From: Streptomyces actuosus
GTDB lineage: Bacteria > Actinomycetota > Actinomycetes > Streptomycetales > Streptomycetaceae
Direction of reading: 5' to 3'
NCBI RefSeq assembly: GCF_016921115.1
Contig: NZ_JAFFZS010000006.1
Coordinates: 62,001-126,000, forward strand
Length of the DNA: 64,000 nt
In this document: positions 51,508-60,883 of the stretch, one piece after another
How positions within the stretch are numbered: the stretch's first letter is position 1
Layout of the letters: every line of letters starts with the position of its first letter
Notes under the pieces: model-generated
What the model was told of the DNA's origin: nothing
What the model saw: the letters and a program-made list of their open reading frames with translations, nothing else
The model's database searches: none
Program-made: the position numbers and the translations under genes

Positions 51508-51959
51508 GATCCCACCCCGCCGGGACTGGACGCAAAGGTCGGGTTCGGTCGCGGCGGTCATCGCACGCCCCGCCCTGCACGGGAGCCGGTCCTTCCCGAT
51601 CGCTCACCCCCGGTCGAGGTGAGAAGTCGGGGAATTGCCCCGAGGGCTCCGCTGCTTCCGAGGCGATGCCACCTTGCTCAGGACTTTCTCCTGATACTTC
51701 CGGTTTCAGTCTGGCACACCCGCATGTACCTCGCGACCTCGTCACGCCCCGCCTCCCGCGCCCCGACAGGCTTCGGCAGCGGGGGCCGGGGGTGGTGAGT
51801 CCCCCTGCGGCGGGGCCGGCGGGCGTGGCCGCCGATCGCGGGTCACGACGCGTTCTCCCGCCCGAGCCGACGCCGTACGACGAGAGCGCCGACGGGGAAC
51901 GGGGCCGACCGCGGACACCCGGTGGAACCGGGCGCCGTCGGCCGGGGGCGCCCGGGGCG
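51508..51959. other. 452-bp gap holding a sirtuin relic
   Basis: There is no intact gene. The upstream region of the FHA operon occupies the left part. The right part (from about 51775) contains a degraded copy of the sirtuin 3' end, listed separately. Confidence 0.5.
51775..51912 (+). pseudogene. Degenerate second copy of the sirtuin 3' end
   Basis: The plus strand reads GPAGVAADRGSRRVLPPEPTPYDESAD, matching GLAGVAADHGARLVV and NAEPTPYDELAD at 47509-47600 of the split sirtuin gene. Bases are largely identical over 51809-51890, with weaker similarity to about 51775 and 51912. It has small indels and no start. It is about 4.2 kb from the main copy in the same orientation. Confidence 0.7.
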
Positions 51960-52271
51960 TCAGCCGAGTACGCGGCGCTTCTGGGCCTCGAACTCCTCGT
52001 CGGTGAGGACTCCTTGGGCCTTCAGCTCGCTCAGCTCCTTGAGCTGGGCGATCCGGTCCGCCATGTCGTCCGGGGATCCGTCCGACGGGGCGCGTTGGGC
52101 CTGTGCCTCCGGTGCGGGTGCCGCGGGGGCCTGCTGCTGGTACGCCGTCTGCTGCGCGTAGTCCTGTTGCGCCCACCGGCCGGCCTGGCGTCGCGAGACC
52201 CGGTTCGACACGGCTGTGGCGGTGCCCGCCACGACGGCGGTGCGTGCGACACCGCGGAGCAGTCCAGGCAT
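51960..52271 (-). CDS. SHOCT domain protein
   Basis: A 103-residue protein. The N-terminal region may be a short membrane or targeting helix (LLRGVARTAVVAGTATAV). A Gln/Ala/Pro-rich linker follows, then a C-terminal SHOCT domain (IAQLKELSELKAQGVLTDEE followed by FEAQKRRVLG). SHOCT is a short oligomerisation or binding module of unknown detail. The ATG at 52271 has GGGAGA 8 bases upstream, which decides it over the ATG three codons earlier. Confidence 0.88.
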   Translation of the reverse strand: MPGLLRGVARTAVVAGTATAVSNRVSRRQAGRWAQQDYAQQTAYQQQAPAAPAPEAQAQRAPSDGSPDDMADRIAQLKELSELKAQGVLTDEEFEAQKRRVLG

Positions 52272-52300
52272 GTCTCTCATCTCCCAGTGGTGGTGCGGTG

Positions 52301-52762
52301 TCAGGCGGCGGCGGGACCGCTGCCGGGCGGCGTGGCCTCCGCCGCCTCGAGGGAGGCCAGCAGTGCCTGGACCGGTACACGCCCACCCGCCACGAGCTGG
52401 GCGCCGCTGCGCCGGAGCGCCTGCGCCAGCGGCGCCGCCCAGACGTTCTCGTAGATCACGAGTGCCGCGGAGTTGCCCGGTTCCAGCACGGCTCCCGCCT
52501 CGTCGATGTCCTCCTGCCCCATCAGGCCGGAGGACACGCCGCTGAACACGGAGAGGTCCACCTCTTCCCCGAGGTCCGCGAGCTCCACGACGGAGACCGA
52601 GCCGTCCTCGTCCTTGCGGACGAAGACGAGATCGAGGAGGCGGATGATGCCGCGGTCGACGAGGTCGACGAGCAGCGGCAGCCCCTCTCCCGTCATCCGG
52701 TTGCCGGGGAACTCGACGACCAGGTAGTCGACGGGACCCATTTCTTCCACAGCGTCACTCAT
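52301..52762 (-). CDS. DUF6325 family protein
   Basis: A 153-residue protein with the pattern VDYLVVEFPGNRMTGEGLPL, then LVDRGIIRLLDLVFVRKDED and AALVIYENVWAAPLAQALRR. This family is usually encoded next to a SHOCT protein in actinobacteria, as here (29-bp gap). The function is unknown. AGGAGT precedes the ATG by about 9 bases. Confidence 0.82.
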   Translation of the reverse strand: MSDAVEEMGPVDYLVVEFPGNRMTGEGLPLLVDLVDRGIIRLLDLVFVRKDEDGSVSVVELADLGEEVDLSVFSGVSSGLMGQEDIDEAGAVLEPGNSAALVIYENVWAAPLAQALRRSGAQLVAGGRVPVQALLASLEAAEATPPGSGPAAA

Positions 52763-52926
52763 GTGCTCACTCCTGAGGAGTGGAGGGGACACGACGATCT
52801 CGCCCGACCGCACCGACCGGTGTCCGCGCGGGCGGACGGGCGCGCCGTTTCCGACGTTCGCTTCGTTTCCTTCGTAGGCACCTCAATTCCACCATCGGTG
52901 CCGGGGCCGCGCACGTCGTGTGCGCC

Positions 52927-53454
52927 TCAGCGGGGTTCCGTCCGGTCGTCGCAGCCTGTACGCAGGAGCCCCGGGATCAGGGCCGCCTCCCCTTCGAGGT
53001 CCAGCAGGCGGCGCTTGCGCTCCAGGCCGCCGCCGTAGCCGGTGAGGCTGCCGCCGGCGCCGACGACGCGGTGGCAGGGGACGATGACGCCGATGGGGTT
53101 CCGGCCGTTGGCGAGGCCGACGGCCCGGGACGCGGTGGGGTTGCCGAGGGCCGCGGCGAGGTCGCCGTACGTGCGTGTCCGGCCGTAGGGGATGCCCCTG
53201 AGCAGGTCCCACACGCGGCGCTGGAACGGCGTCCCGTCCATGCGCAGGGGCAGCGTGAACTCGGTCAGCTCCCCCGCGAAGTAGGCCTCCAGCTGTGCCT
53301 TCGCCTCCCCGAAGGGGGTGTCGTCCCGCTCGCCGAACGTCTCCTGTGCGGGGCGGTGCCGTTGGCCGGTCATGTAGAGCCCGCACAGGAGGCCGTCCCG
53401 GGCGACGAGGGTGAGGGGCCCGAGGGGGCTGTCGGTCACGGTGTGCTGCTTCAT
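52927..53454 (-). CDS. ogt: Methylated-DNA-[protein]-cysteine S-methyltransferase
   Basis: A 175-residue suicide repair protein that transfers the methyl group of O6-methylguanine to its own cysteine. The active site is VIVPCHRVVG near residue 130-139, followed by GSLTGYGGGLERKRRLLDLE. The helix-turn-helix minor-groove binder is RTRTYGDLAAALGNPTASRA. GAAGGG precedes the ATG. The start overlaps the stop of the Ada-AlkA gene by 4 bp, giving a coupled alkylation-repair operon. Confidence 0.95.
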   Translation of the reverse strand: MKQHTVTDSPLGPLTLVARDGLLCGLYMTGQRHRPAQETFGERDDTPFGEAKAQLEAYFAGELTEFTLPLRMDGTPFQRRVWDLLRGIPYGRTRTYGDLAAALGNPTASRAVGLANGRNPIGVIVPCHRVVGAGGSLTGYGGGLERKRRLLDLEGEAALIPGLLRTGCDDRTEPR

Positions 53455-55079
53455 GGCTGCCCTTCGATGTCGCGGGTGCTGCGGCCGAGGCCGTTCGGGG
53501 GGTTCGGTGGCACGCGGCGCGGGCCCCCAGGCCGGGCCTGGCCGGGCCGCGGACGGTGCTCCGGCCGCCGCGCCGGGCCGGGGAGGAGGTTGATCGGGTG
53601 GCTGTCGGTGGCCCACAGGTACTGGACCGCGTAGGCCCGCCAGGGGCGCCAGGCAGCCGCGCGGGCGGTCAGTGCCGCCGGGGTGGAGGGCAGACCCAGG
53701 TCCCGGGCGGCACGGCGGATGCCGAGGTCGGTGGGGAGGAAGGCGTCGGGGTCTCCGAGCGCGCGCATCGCGACGACGTCGGCCGTCCAGGGGCCGAAGC
53801 CGGGCAGTTCCAGGAGGCGGGCGCGGGCCTCGGCCCAGTCGCTGTCCGCGCCCAGGCGCAGTGAGCCGTCGGCCAGTCGGCCGGCCAGGGTGGTGAGGGT
53901 GGTGCTCCGGGTCCGCGGCATCGCCAGCGTCCCGGGGTCGACGGCGGCGAGTGCCCCGGGCGTCGGGAAGAGATGGGTGAGGCCGCCCTCGGGGTCGTGG
54001 ACCGGGTCACCGTGCGCGGCGACGAGGCGTGCCGCGTGGGTGCGGGCGGCGGCCGTGGAGACCTGCTGGCCGATCACGGCCCGGACGGCGAACTCGGCCT
54101 CGTCGACGGTACGCGGCACGCGCCGCCCGGGTGCCTTGTCGACCAGCGGCGCGAGCACCGGGTCGGTGCGCAGCTGGTCGTCGACGGCGACGGGGTCGGC
54201 GTCCAGGTCGAGCATGCGACGGCAGCGACTGATGGCGACGGTGAGGTCGCGCAGGTCGCTGAGGGTGAGTCGGCAGGCGATGTGGCCGGGTTCGGGGGTG
54301 AGCGCGACGACGCCGTACCCGTACGGCAGACGCAGCGTGCGCCGGTAGGCGCCGTCCCGCCACTCCTCCACCCCGGGGACGGCGGTGGCGGCGAGGTGCC
54401 CGAAGAGGTTGTCGGGGTGGAGCGGGGCGCGGAAGGGCAGGCGCAGGTTCAGGGCGCCGGGCCCGGTCGCCGGGGCGGTCTCAGGCCGAGGTGCGGCGGC
54501 CTCCTTCGGGGCGCGGGCGCGCAGCTCGCTCGGGCTGAGGGCGAAGACCTGGCGCATGGTGTCGTTGAAGGTGCGGACGGAGGAGAAGCCGGCGGCGAAC
54601 GCGACGTCGGCCATGGGCACCGTGGTCGTCTCGACGAGGAGGCGGGCGGTCCGGGCGCGCTGGGCGCGGGCCAGGGCGAGCGGGCCCGCGCCGAGTTCGG
54701 CCAGAAGCTGGCGTTCGACCTGGCGGGCGCTGTAGCCGAGCCGTGCGGCGAGGCCGGGTACGCCCTCGCGGTCCACGACGCCGTCGGCGATCAGCCGCAT
54801 CGCGCGGGCGGTGAGGTCGGCGCGCTGGTTCCACTGCGGTGAGCCGGGGCTGGTGTCGGGCCGGCAGCGCTTGCAGGCCCGGAAGCCGGCCTGCTGGCAG
54901 GCCGCGGCGCTGGGGTGGAAGACCATGTTGACGGGCTTCGGCGGCACCGCCGGGCAGCTCGGCCGGCAGTAGATGCCGGTGGTCACGACGGCGGTGAAGA
55001 ACCAGCCGTCGAAGCGGGCGTCCTTGGACTGGACGGCGCGCACACAGCGCTCCCGGTCGGTGTGCATCCCGTTCTGCAT
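53451..55079 (-). CDS. Ada-AlkA fusion: methyl sensor, AraC HTH and 3-methyladenine glycosylase
   Basis: A 542-residue fusion. The Ada zinc-thiolate domain has Cys38, Cys42, Cys69 and Cys72 (TTGIYCRPSCPA, CKRCRPD), the same numbering as E. coli Ada. An AraC-type HTH (about 85-190, VAFAAGFSSVRTFNDTMRQV) follows. The AlkA N-domain and HhH-GPD glycosylase come next (LPGFGPWTADVVAMRALG, catalytic Asp in LPTDLGIRR). Methyl transfer to the Ada Cys would turn it into an activator of its own operon, while the glycosylase removes alkylated purines. A second start, MHTD, lies at 55067. The tail after about 495 is Pro/Arg-rich. Confidence 0.93.
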   Translation of the reverse strand: MQNGMHTDRERCVRAVQSKDARFDGWFFTAVVTTGIYCRPSCPAVPPKPVNMVFHPSAAACQQAGFRACKRCRPDTSPGSPQWNQRADLTARAMRLIADGVVDREGVPGLAARLGYSARQVERQLLAELGAGPLALARAQRARTARLLVETTTVPMADVAFAAGFSSVRTFNDTMRQVFALSPSELRARAPKEAAAPRPETAPATGPGALNLRLPFRAPLHPDNLFGHLAATAVPGVEEWRDGAYRRTLRLPYGYGVVALTPEPGHIACRLTLSDLRDLTVAISRCRRMLDLDADPVAVDDQLRTDPVLAPLVDKAPGRRVPRTVDEAEFAVRAVIGQQVSTAAARTHAARLVAAHGDPVHDPEGGLTHLFPTPGALAAVDPGTLAMPRTRSTTLTTLAGRLADGSLRLGADSDWAEARARLLELPGFGPWTADVVAMRALGDPDAFLPTDLGIRRAARDLGLPSTPAALTARAAAWRPWRAYAVQYLWATDSHPINLLPGPARRPEHRPRPGQARPGGPRRVPPNPPNGLGRSTRDIEGQP

Positions 55080-55409
55080 GGGTCAAGCGTGGGGCACGTG
55101 ACCGGGTGGGGCTGGCGGGAATCCGACATCGACGTCGGCCCGCCCGGACCGCTCTCCGCGCCGGCCGGGCAGCGGCTGTCCGCCGGGGCCGACGAGCCCG
55201 GTGGAGCGGTGGTGGCCAAAGACGCCGTACGGGAGCGGCGGCCGTCCGGCGCGGTGCGGAACGTCGCGACCGCCCCGCCGTGCACGGGGCCGCGCGACCG
55301 GGTCGGCCCTGTGGACCCGGCGGAGGCGGCGGCGGGGGCGGGTGCGGTCGCCCGCGCGGCCGGTGGCGCCCCTCCCCCTGCCGCGCGGCACGGTGCACGG
55401 CCCAGGGGC
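55080..55409. other. 330-bp gap, promoter region of the repair operon
   Basis: It lies between the start of the Ada-AlkA gene and the end of dihydrolipoamide dehydrogenase. It should contain the operon promoter and any methylated-Ada binding site; none was recognised. No gene is supported. Confidence 0.4.
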
Positions 55410-56822
55410 TCAGAAGTTGATCATATGTCCGGCCAGTCCGTGGACCGCCTCCTTGACGGCCTCCCCCAGCGTCGGGTGGGCGTGGACGTTGCGGGCGACC
55501 TCGTGGACGGTCAGGTCCCACTGCTGGGCCAGCGTCAGCTCCGGCAGCAGCTCGGTGACGTCGGGGCCGATGAGGTGGCCGCCGATGAGCTCGCCGTGGG
55601 TCGCGTCGCTGATCAGCTTCACGAAGCCGGTGGAGTCGCCGAGTCCGTGCGCCTTGCCGTTGGCGGTGAAGGGGAACTTCGCCACCTTGACGTCGTACCC
55701 GAGGTCGCGGGCCTGCTCCTCGGTGTAGCCGAAGCTGGCGATCTGGGGCTGGCAGTAGGTGGCGCGCGGGATCATGGCGTAGTCGAGCTCCATCGTCTCC
55801 GCGCCCGCGACGGTCTCCGCGGCGACCACGCCCATCGCCTCCGCCGCGTGGGCCAGCATCAGCTTGGCCGTGACATCGCCGATGGCATAGAGGTGCGGGA
55901 CGGAGGTACGGCAGCGGCCGTCGACGTCGATGGCGCCGCGCTCGGTGACGCGCACCCCGGTCTTCTCCAGGCCGTAGCCCTCGACGTTCGGCTGGAACCC
56001 GATCGCCTGGAGCACCTTGTCGGCCTCCAGGACCTGCTGCGAGCCGTCCTCGGCGGTCACGGTCACGCGGACCCGGGGGCCGGACTCGTCGATGCCGTCG
56101 ACCCGGGTGGCGGTGAGCACGTCGATGCCGAGCCTGCGGTACTGCTTGGCGAGCTCGGCGGAGACCTCGGCGTCCTCCAGCGGGGTCATGCGGTCCAGGA
56201 ACTCGACGATCGTCACCTTCACGCCGTAGTTGTGCAGCACGTACCCGAACTCGACGCCGATGGCGCCGGCCCCGGCGATGACGATCGACTCGGGCAGATC
56301 CTCGGCGAGGATCTGCTCCTCGTAGGTGACCACCCGGGAGGTGCGTCGGGTGCCGGGCAGCAGCTTCGGTGTGGCGCCGGTGGCGATGATGCAGTGGTCG
56401 AAGCCGATGGTGCGGGTGTTGCCGTCGTAACCTGCGACCTCCAGGGTGTGCGGGTCGAGGAAGGTGCCGCGGCCGTCCAGCTCCGTGATCTTGTTCTTCT
56501 TCATCAGGTAGTGGACGCCCTTGACCCGGCCGTCGGCGACCTTGCGGCTGCGGCGGAACGCCTCCCCGTAGTCGAATGTCACCTGCCCGTCCACCTTGAT
56601 CCCGAACGTCTTCGCCTCGCGGGTGACGATGTGCGCCAGCTCGGCGTTGCGCAGCAGCGCCTTGGACGGGATGCAGCCCACGTTCAGGCACACACCGCCC
56701 CAGTACTTCTCCTCCACGACGGCGACGCGGCGGCCCAGCTGTGCGGCGCGGATCGCGGCGACGTAGCCGCCGGGGCCCGCACCCAGGACCACGACGTCGA
56801 AGCGATCGTCCTGCTCGGCCAT
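55410..56822 (-). CDS. lpdA: Dihydrolipoamide dehydrogenase
   Basis: A 470-residue flavoprotein disulfide reductase, the E3 subunit of 2-oxoacid dehydrogenase complexes. The FAD fold [14 protein letters not shown] is at residues 9-22, the redox-active pair in [16 protein letters not shown] about 42-57, the NAD fold [14 protein letters not shown] near 180, [15 protein letters not shown] near 310, and the His-Glu pair in the interface segment [14 protein letters not shown] near 450. AAGGTGG precedes the ATG. It is not clustered with E1/E2 genes here. Confidence 0.95.
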   Translation of the reverse strand: MAEQDDRFDVVVLGAGPGGYVAAIRAAQLGRRVAVVEEKYWGGVCLNVGCIPSKALLRNAELAHIVTREAKTFGIKVDGQVTFDYGEAFRRSRKVADGRVKGVHYLMKKNKITELDGRGTFLDPHTLEVAGYDGNTRTIGFDHCIIATGATPKLLPGTRRTSRVVTYEEQILAEDLPESIVIAGAGAIGVEFGYVLHNYGVKVTIVEFLDRMTPLEDAEVSAELAKQYRRLGIDVLTATRVDGIDESGPRVRVTVTAEDGSQQVLEADKVLQAIGFQPNVEGYGLEKTGVRVTERGAIDVDGRCRTSVPHLYAIGDVTAKLMLAHAAEAMGVVAAETVAGAETMELDYAMIPRATYCQPQIASFGYTEEQARDLGYDVKVAKFPFTANGKAHGLGDSTGFVKLISDATHGELIGGHLIGPDVTELLPELTLAQQWDLTVHEVARNVHAHPTLGEAVKEAVHGLAGHMINF

Positions 56823-56977
56823 GGGGGACCACCTTTCGGCACGGTTCAGTCGGCTCGAAGTGATTCTTCCGCCCCGGCCTGCTCCTCGCCACACCGTCCA
56901 CGGACCTCCCACCCTCCGGGCAGGGTCCGGCCGTCAGGTGCGTGTCCCCCGTCGCACGGCGCCGTGCCCGCGCCGGT

Positions 56978-59900
56978 TCAGTCGCCGGGGTCCACGGCCG
57001 TGGGGCGCCTCGACGCCGCCGTCGCCCCGGCCGGGTCCGCGAGGGGCCGCAGCCGGTAGGTGTAGGCGTAGTCGCGGTTCGCGAAGAGCTTGTACGCGTC
57101 GTGGGTCTGGGCCCCCCAGCTGTTGTCGCCGCCGACGCCCATCTGCCGGTGGTTGACCCGGAGGACCACCTCCTCACGGGGGTCGAGCTGGTAGTCGTGG
57201 CGGGCGGCGAGGGAGAGGTCCTCCGGGGTGAAGTGGGAGGCGTTGAACTCGATCAGCGGCTCCCCGCTGACGAGCAGGCCGCTGCCGTCGCCGTCGGTGA
57301 GGGCCAGCCACCTCACGTCCGTCCTGTTGCCGTTCTCCTGGGGGCGGATGTAGGGGGTCCACTGCCCGGAGACGGTGCCGGACCACAGGCCCACGTCGGT
57401 GCCGTCGTTGCGGTCCCGGTAGTTCTCCTCGGGGCCGCGTCCGTAGTAGCGCAGGTGCTCCAGCCGGGCGGGCAGGAACAGCAGGGTGCCGACCTCAGGG
57501 ATGTACGGCAGGCTCGCCGCCCCGGGGTGCAGCGTGTTGTCGACGCGGATCTCGCCGTTGCCGAACACCGTGTAGGTGGTGGTGTACGTCGAGGTGGCGG
57601 TCGTCGGCAGGGTGCCGGTCACCTCGATCCGCACCGCCCGGTCGAGCAGGGCGTGCACGGTGACGGCGGTGACGGTGCGGCGGGTGCCGGCGTCGCGCCA
57701 GGTGCGGTTGCGGGTGTGCTGGCCGTTGCCGTGGTCGTTGTCGGTGGGGGCCCGCCAGAAGTTGGGGGCGGGGCCGGACACGATCAGGTCGCGCCCCAGG
57801 GCCCGGTAGGAGGTGATGACGCCGGTGCGCCGGTCGACGGTGACGTCGAAGTCCCGGCCGGTGACGGTGACGGCGGTGCCGCCGTCCTCGTGGCGGAGCG
57901 CGGGGACGCTCCGCAGCGGTACGGGGGTGACGGCCGGGCCGGCCGCGGCGAGTGGGAGCTGTGCCCGCGCCACCTCGAAGCCCGCCTTCGCCCACGGGGT
58001 GGGCTCGCGGAGGGTGAAGGAGAGGTCGAGGAAGTACTCGGTGCCGGGCGCCGGATCCGCGGGCAGTTGCAGGGGAAGGGTGACGTCCCGTGCGGACAGC
58101 GGGGCCACTTCGAGTTGAGGGCGTGCCAGCTCCCCCCTCTGCAGGGCCTGTCCGTCGGCGACCAGGGTCCAGGCGGCGTCGAAGTCGCGGAGGTCGGTGA
58201 ACAGGTGCTCGTTGGTGACTCGCACGGTACGGTCGTCGCGGGCCGCCCAGGTGACGCCGATCGCCTGGTGGATCCGCTTGATCTGGGCGGCCTTGCCGGT
58301 GTGGCCGCGGTCCGCGGTGACGATGCCGTTGGCGGCGAAGTTGCCGTCGTTGGGATTGTCGCCCCAGTCGCCGCCGTAGGAGAGGAAGGTCTCGTCCCCC
58401 GGCTGCTTTTGGGAGAGGGCCGCGGTGGCCGCGTCGAACCAGAAGCGGACGTCGGCGCCGTCCGGACCGCGGCCGGTGTCGGCCAGTTCGGCGGCGCCGA
58501 GGGCGCGGGCGTACACCCGGGCGCGGCGGACGGTACCGCTGAACTCGCGGGTCATGGTGTCGGCGTCGACGGCGAGGGAGAGCGGGGCGGTGTTGCTGCT
58601 CGGCCGGCTCGTCGTGGTGCGGGTGGCCCTGACCATGCCGTCGACGTACAGCGTCAGGGTGCCCGCGGCGGCGTCGAAGACGCCGGCGACGTGGTGCTCG
58701 GTGCCGGTCCAGTCGTCGGGCAGGGACCAGTTCGCGCTGATCCAGCCGCTGCCGCCGTAGATGAAGAACTCCAGTTTCCGCCCGGTCTGCTTCAGCGCGT
58801 ACTGGGTGTCGCCCTTGGCGATGATCGGCTGGTGGTAGCCGGTGAAGCGCGGGGTGATCCACGCCTCCAGGGTGAGGGAGCCGGTGAGGTCCAGCCGGGG
58901 GTCGCGGGCGAAGACGGTGGCGCCGGACAGGCCCCGTGCACGGTCGAAGGTGCCGGCGGCGGCGAGGATCTCGCCGCGCAGCCGGGCGGGCCCGGACTCG
59001 GTGAGCAGGGTGCGCGCGGGGGTGGGCCGGCGCAGGGACTGGTCGGCGAAGTCCCAGATCCAGCCGCCCTGGAGCACGGCGTGGCGGCGGACGAGGTCCC
59101 AGTACTCCGTGAGGTTGCCGCACGAGTTCCCCATCGCGTGGGCGTACTCGATCATGACGTAGGGCCGGGTGTCGGCGGTGTCCGCGGCGCGCTGCGCCAC
59201 GCGCGCCGGGCTCTCGTACATCGCGGAGCGGATGTCGCTGATGCCGGGGCGGTCGTCGCCCTCGTACTGGATGACGCGGGTGGGGTCGCAGGAGCGGATC
59301 CAGTCGTGCATGGCCACGAAGGTGCTGCCGCCGCCGGCCTCGTTGCCCAGCGACCAGATGACGACCGAGGCGTGGTTCTTGTCGCGGTGGACCATGTTCC
59401 TGGCGCGGGCCAGGCAGGCGGCCGTCCATTCCGGGTGGTCGCCGGGGTACCGGCTGCGGATGCCGTGGGTCTCCAGGTTGGTCTCGTCGACGAGGTACAG
59501 GCCGTACTCGTCGGCGAGTTCCAGCCATTGGGGGTTGTCGGGGTAGTGCGAGGTGCGGACGGAGTTCATGTTCATCCGCTTGATGAGGGTGACGTCCTCG
59601 ACCATGTCGGCACGGGTGAGCGCGGTGCCGCGGTCGGGATGCATCTCGTGCCGGTTGGTGCCGCGGAGGGAGACGGGCCTGCCGTTGATCCGCATCAGGC
59701 CGTCTACGAGGGCGAACTCGCGCAGGCCGACGCGGTGCGAGAGGGTCTCGGTGACCTGGCCGGCGGGGTCGCGCAGTTGGAGGACGGCGGTGTAGAGGTA
59801 GGGGTCCTCCGCCGACCAGAGTCTCGGCGAGGGCACGGCACGGGCGGCCTGCACGGTGCCCTCGCCACCGTCGGGCACGTCGAGCGGCTGCACGAGCGGG

Positions 59901-60883
59901 CGGGGCCAGACGGGGTGCCCGGCGGCGTCGTACAGCATGGTGTCGACGGTGTACCGGCCGCCGGGGCGGTTCCCGTAGGCCCGCACACGGGCGGTGACCG
60001 ACAGCTCGGCGCTGCGGTATCCGTCGCCGAGGGGGGTGACGAGGGTGAAGTCGCGCAGGTGCACCGGTGGGGTGGAGTACAGGTGGACCGAGCGGAAGAT
60101 GCCGCTCAGTCTGATCATGTCCTGGTCCTCCAGCCAGTCGCCGTCGCAGTAGCGGTAGACCTCGACGGCGATCTGGTTGGTGCCCGGTCGCAGGTGGTCG
60201 GTGATGTCGTACTCGGCGGGCGTGTACGAGTCCTCGTGGTAGCCGACCAGCCGGCCGTTGATCCACACGTAGTGGGCGGACTTGACGCCCTCGAAGTGCA
60301 GGAAGGTGCGGCGGCCGGCCCAGTCGTCCGGGACGGTGAAGGTGCGCCGGTACTGGCCGACGGGGTTGTAGCGGGTCGGTGCCGAGGGCGGCTGGGGGTC
60401 CTCGCCGTGGCCGTTGGGCCCCCAGTAGGGGTAGGTGACGTTGACGTAGACGGGGAAGTCGTGGCCGTGCAGCTGCCACACGGACGGGACGGGGACGGTC
60501 TCCCAGCCGCTGTCGTCGAGGTCGGTGCGGTGGAAGTCGGGGTCCCGGTCGGCGGGTCGGTCGGCGTAGGCGAACCTCCAGGCGCCGTCGAGGCCGAGCC
60601 GGTAGGGCGACGCGGTGCGGTCGGCGGCCAGGGCGTGCGCGAGGTCCGGGTACGGCATGAGGGTGGTGTGCGGGGGCTCGGTGCCCAGCTCGAAGACGTC
60701 CATCAGTGCGTTCCACTCCGGCGGCCCGGCCGCCGCGTCCTTCGTGTCGGCCGCGTACGCACGCCCCGGCGGGCCGAAGAGGGCCAGGGCGCCGAGGACG
60801 GCGGCCGACGACTCCAGGAGCCGGCGGCGGCTGAAGGGGGTCCGTCCCGCGGGGGCGGGCCGGGACGCGTGCGGGTGCGGCAT
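56978..60883 (-). CDS. Tat-exported GH2 beta-galactosidase with inserted LamG domain
   Basis: A 1,301-residue glycoside hydrolase family 2 enzyme. A twin-arginine signal (FSRRRLLESSAAVLGALALF) is followed by GH2 jelly-roll and Ig domains and a TIM barrel with acid/base Glu in WSLGNEAGG near 515 and nucleophile Glu in MIEYAHAMGNS near 578. About residues 640-800 are a LamG/concanavalin domain (LDLTGSLTLEAWITPRF, YVDGMVRATRTT). The barrel then resumes with FLSYGGDWGDNPNDGNFAA, so the LamG lies inside the catalytic domain. The C-terminal LacZ-type domains end the protein. GGAAGG precedes the ATG at 60883. Confidence 0.92.
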   Translation of the reverse strand: MPHPHASRPAPAGRTPFSRRRLLESSAAVLGALALFGPPGRAYAADTKDAAAGPPEWNALMDVFELGTEPPHTTLMPYPDLAHALAADRTASPYRLGLDGAWRFAYADRPADRDPDFHRTDLDDSGWETVPVPSVWQLHGHDFPVYVNVTYPYWGPNGHGEDPQPPSAPTRYNPVGQYRRTFTVPDDWAGRRTFLHFEGVKSAHYVWINGRLVGYHEDSYTPAEYDITDHLRPGTNQIAVEVYRYCDGDWLEDQDMIRLSGIFRSVHLYSTPPVHLRDFTLVTPLGDGYRSAELSVTARVRAYGNRPGGRYTVDTMLYDAAGHPVWPRPLVQPLDVPDGGEGTVQAARAVPSPRLWSAEDPYLYTAVLQLRDPAGQVTETLSHRVGLREFALVDGLMRINGRPVSLRGTNRHEMHPDRGTALTRADMVEDVTLIKRMNMNSVRTSHYPDNPQWLELADEYGLYLVDETNLETHGIRSRYPGDHPEWTAACLARARNMVHRDKNHASVVIWSLGNEAGGGSTFVAMHDWIRSCDPTRVIQYEGDDRPGISDIRSAMYESPARVAQRAADTADTRPYVMIEYAHAMGNSCGNLTEYWDLVRRHAVLQGGWIWDFADQSLRRPTPARTLLTESGPARLRGEILAAAGTFDRARGLSGATVFARDPRLDLTGSLTLEAWITPRFTGYHQPIIAKGDTQYALKQTGRKLEFFIYGGSGWISANWSLPDDWTGTEHHVAGVFDAAAGTLTLYVDGMVRATRTTTSRPSSNTAPLSLAVDADTMTREFSGTVRRARVYARALGAAELADTGRGPDGADVRFWFDAATAALSQKQPGDETFLSYGGDWGDNPNDGNFAANGIVTADRGHTGKAAQIKRIHQAIGVTWAARDDRTVRVTNEHLFTDLRDFDAAWTLVADGQALQRGELARPQLEVAPLSARDVTLPLQLPADPAPGTEYFLDLSFTLREPTPWAKAGFEVARAQLPLAAAGPAVTPVPLRSVPALRHEDGGTAVTVTGRDFDVTVDRRTGVITSYRALGRDLIVSGPAPNFWRAPTDNDHGNGQHTRNRTWRDAGTRRTVTAVTVHALLDRAVRIEVTGTLPTTATSTYTTTYTVFGNGEIRVDNTLHPGAASLPYIPEVGTLLFLPARLEHLRYYGRGPEENYRDRNDGTDVGLWSGTVSGQWTPYIRPQENGNRTDVRWLALTDGDGSGLLVSGEPLIEFNASHFTPEDLSLAARHDYQLDPREEVVLRVNHRQMGVGGDNSWGAQTHDAYKLFANRDYAYTYRLRPLADPAGATAASRRPTAVDPGD

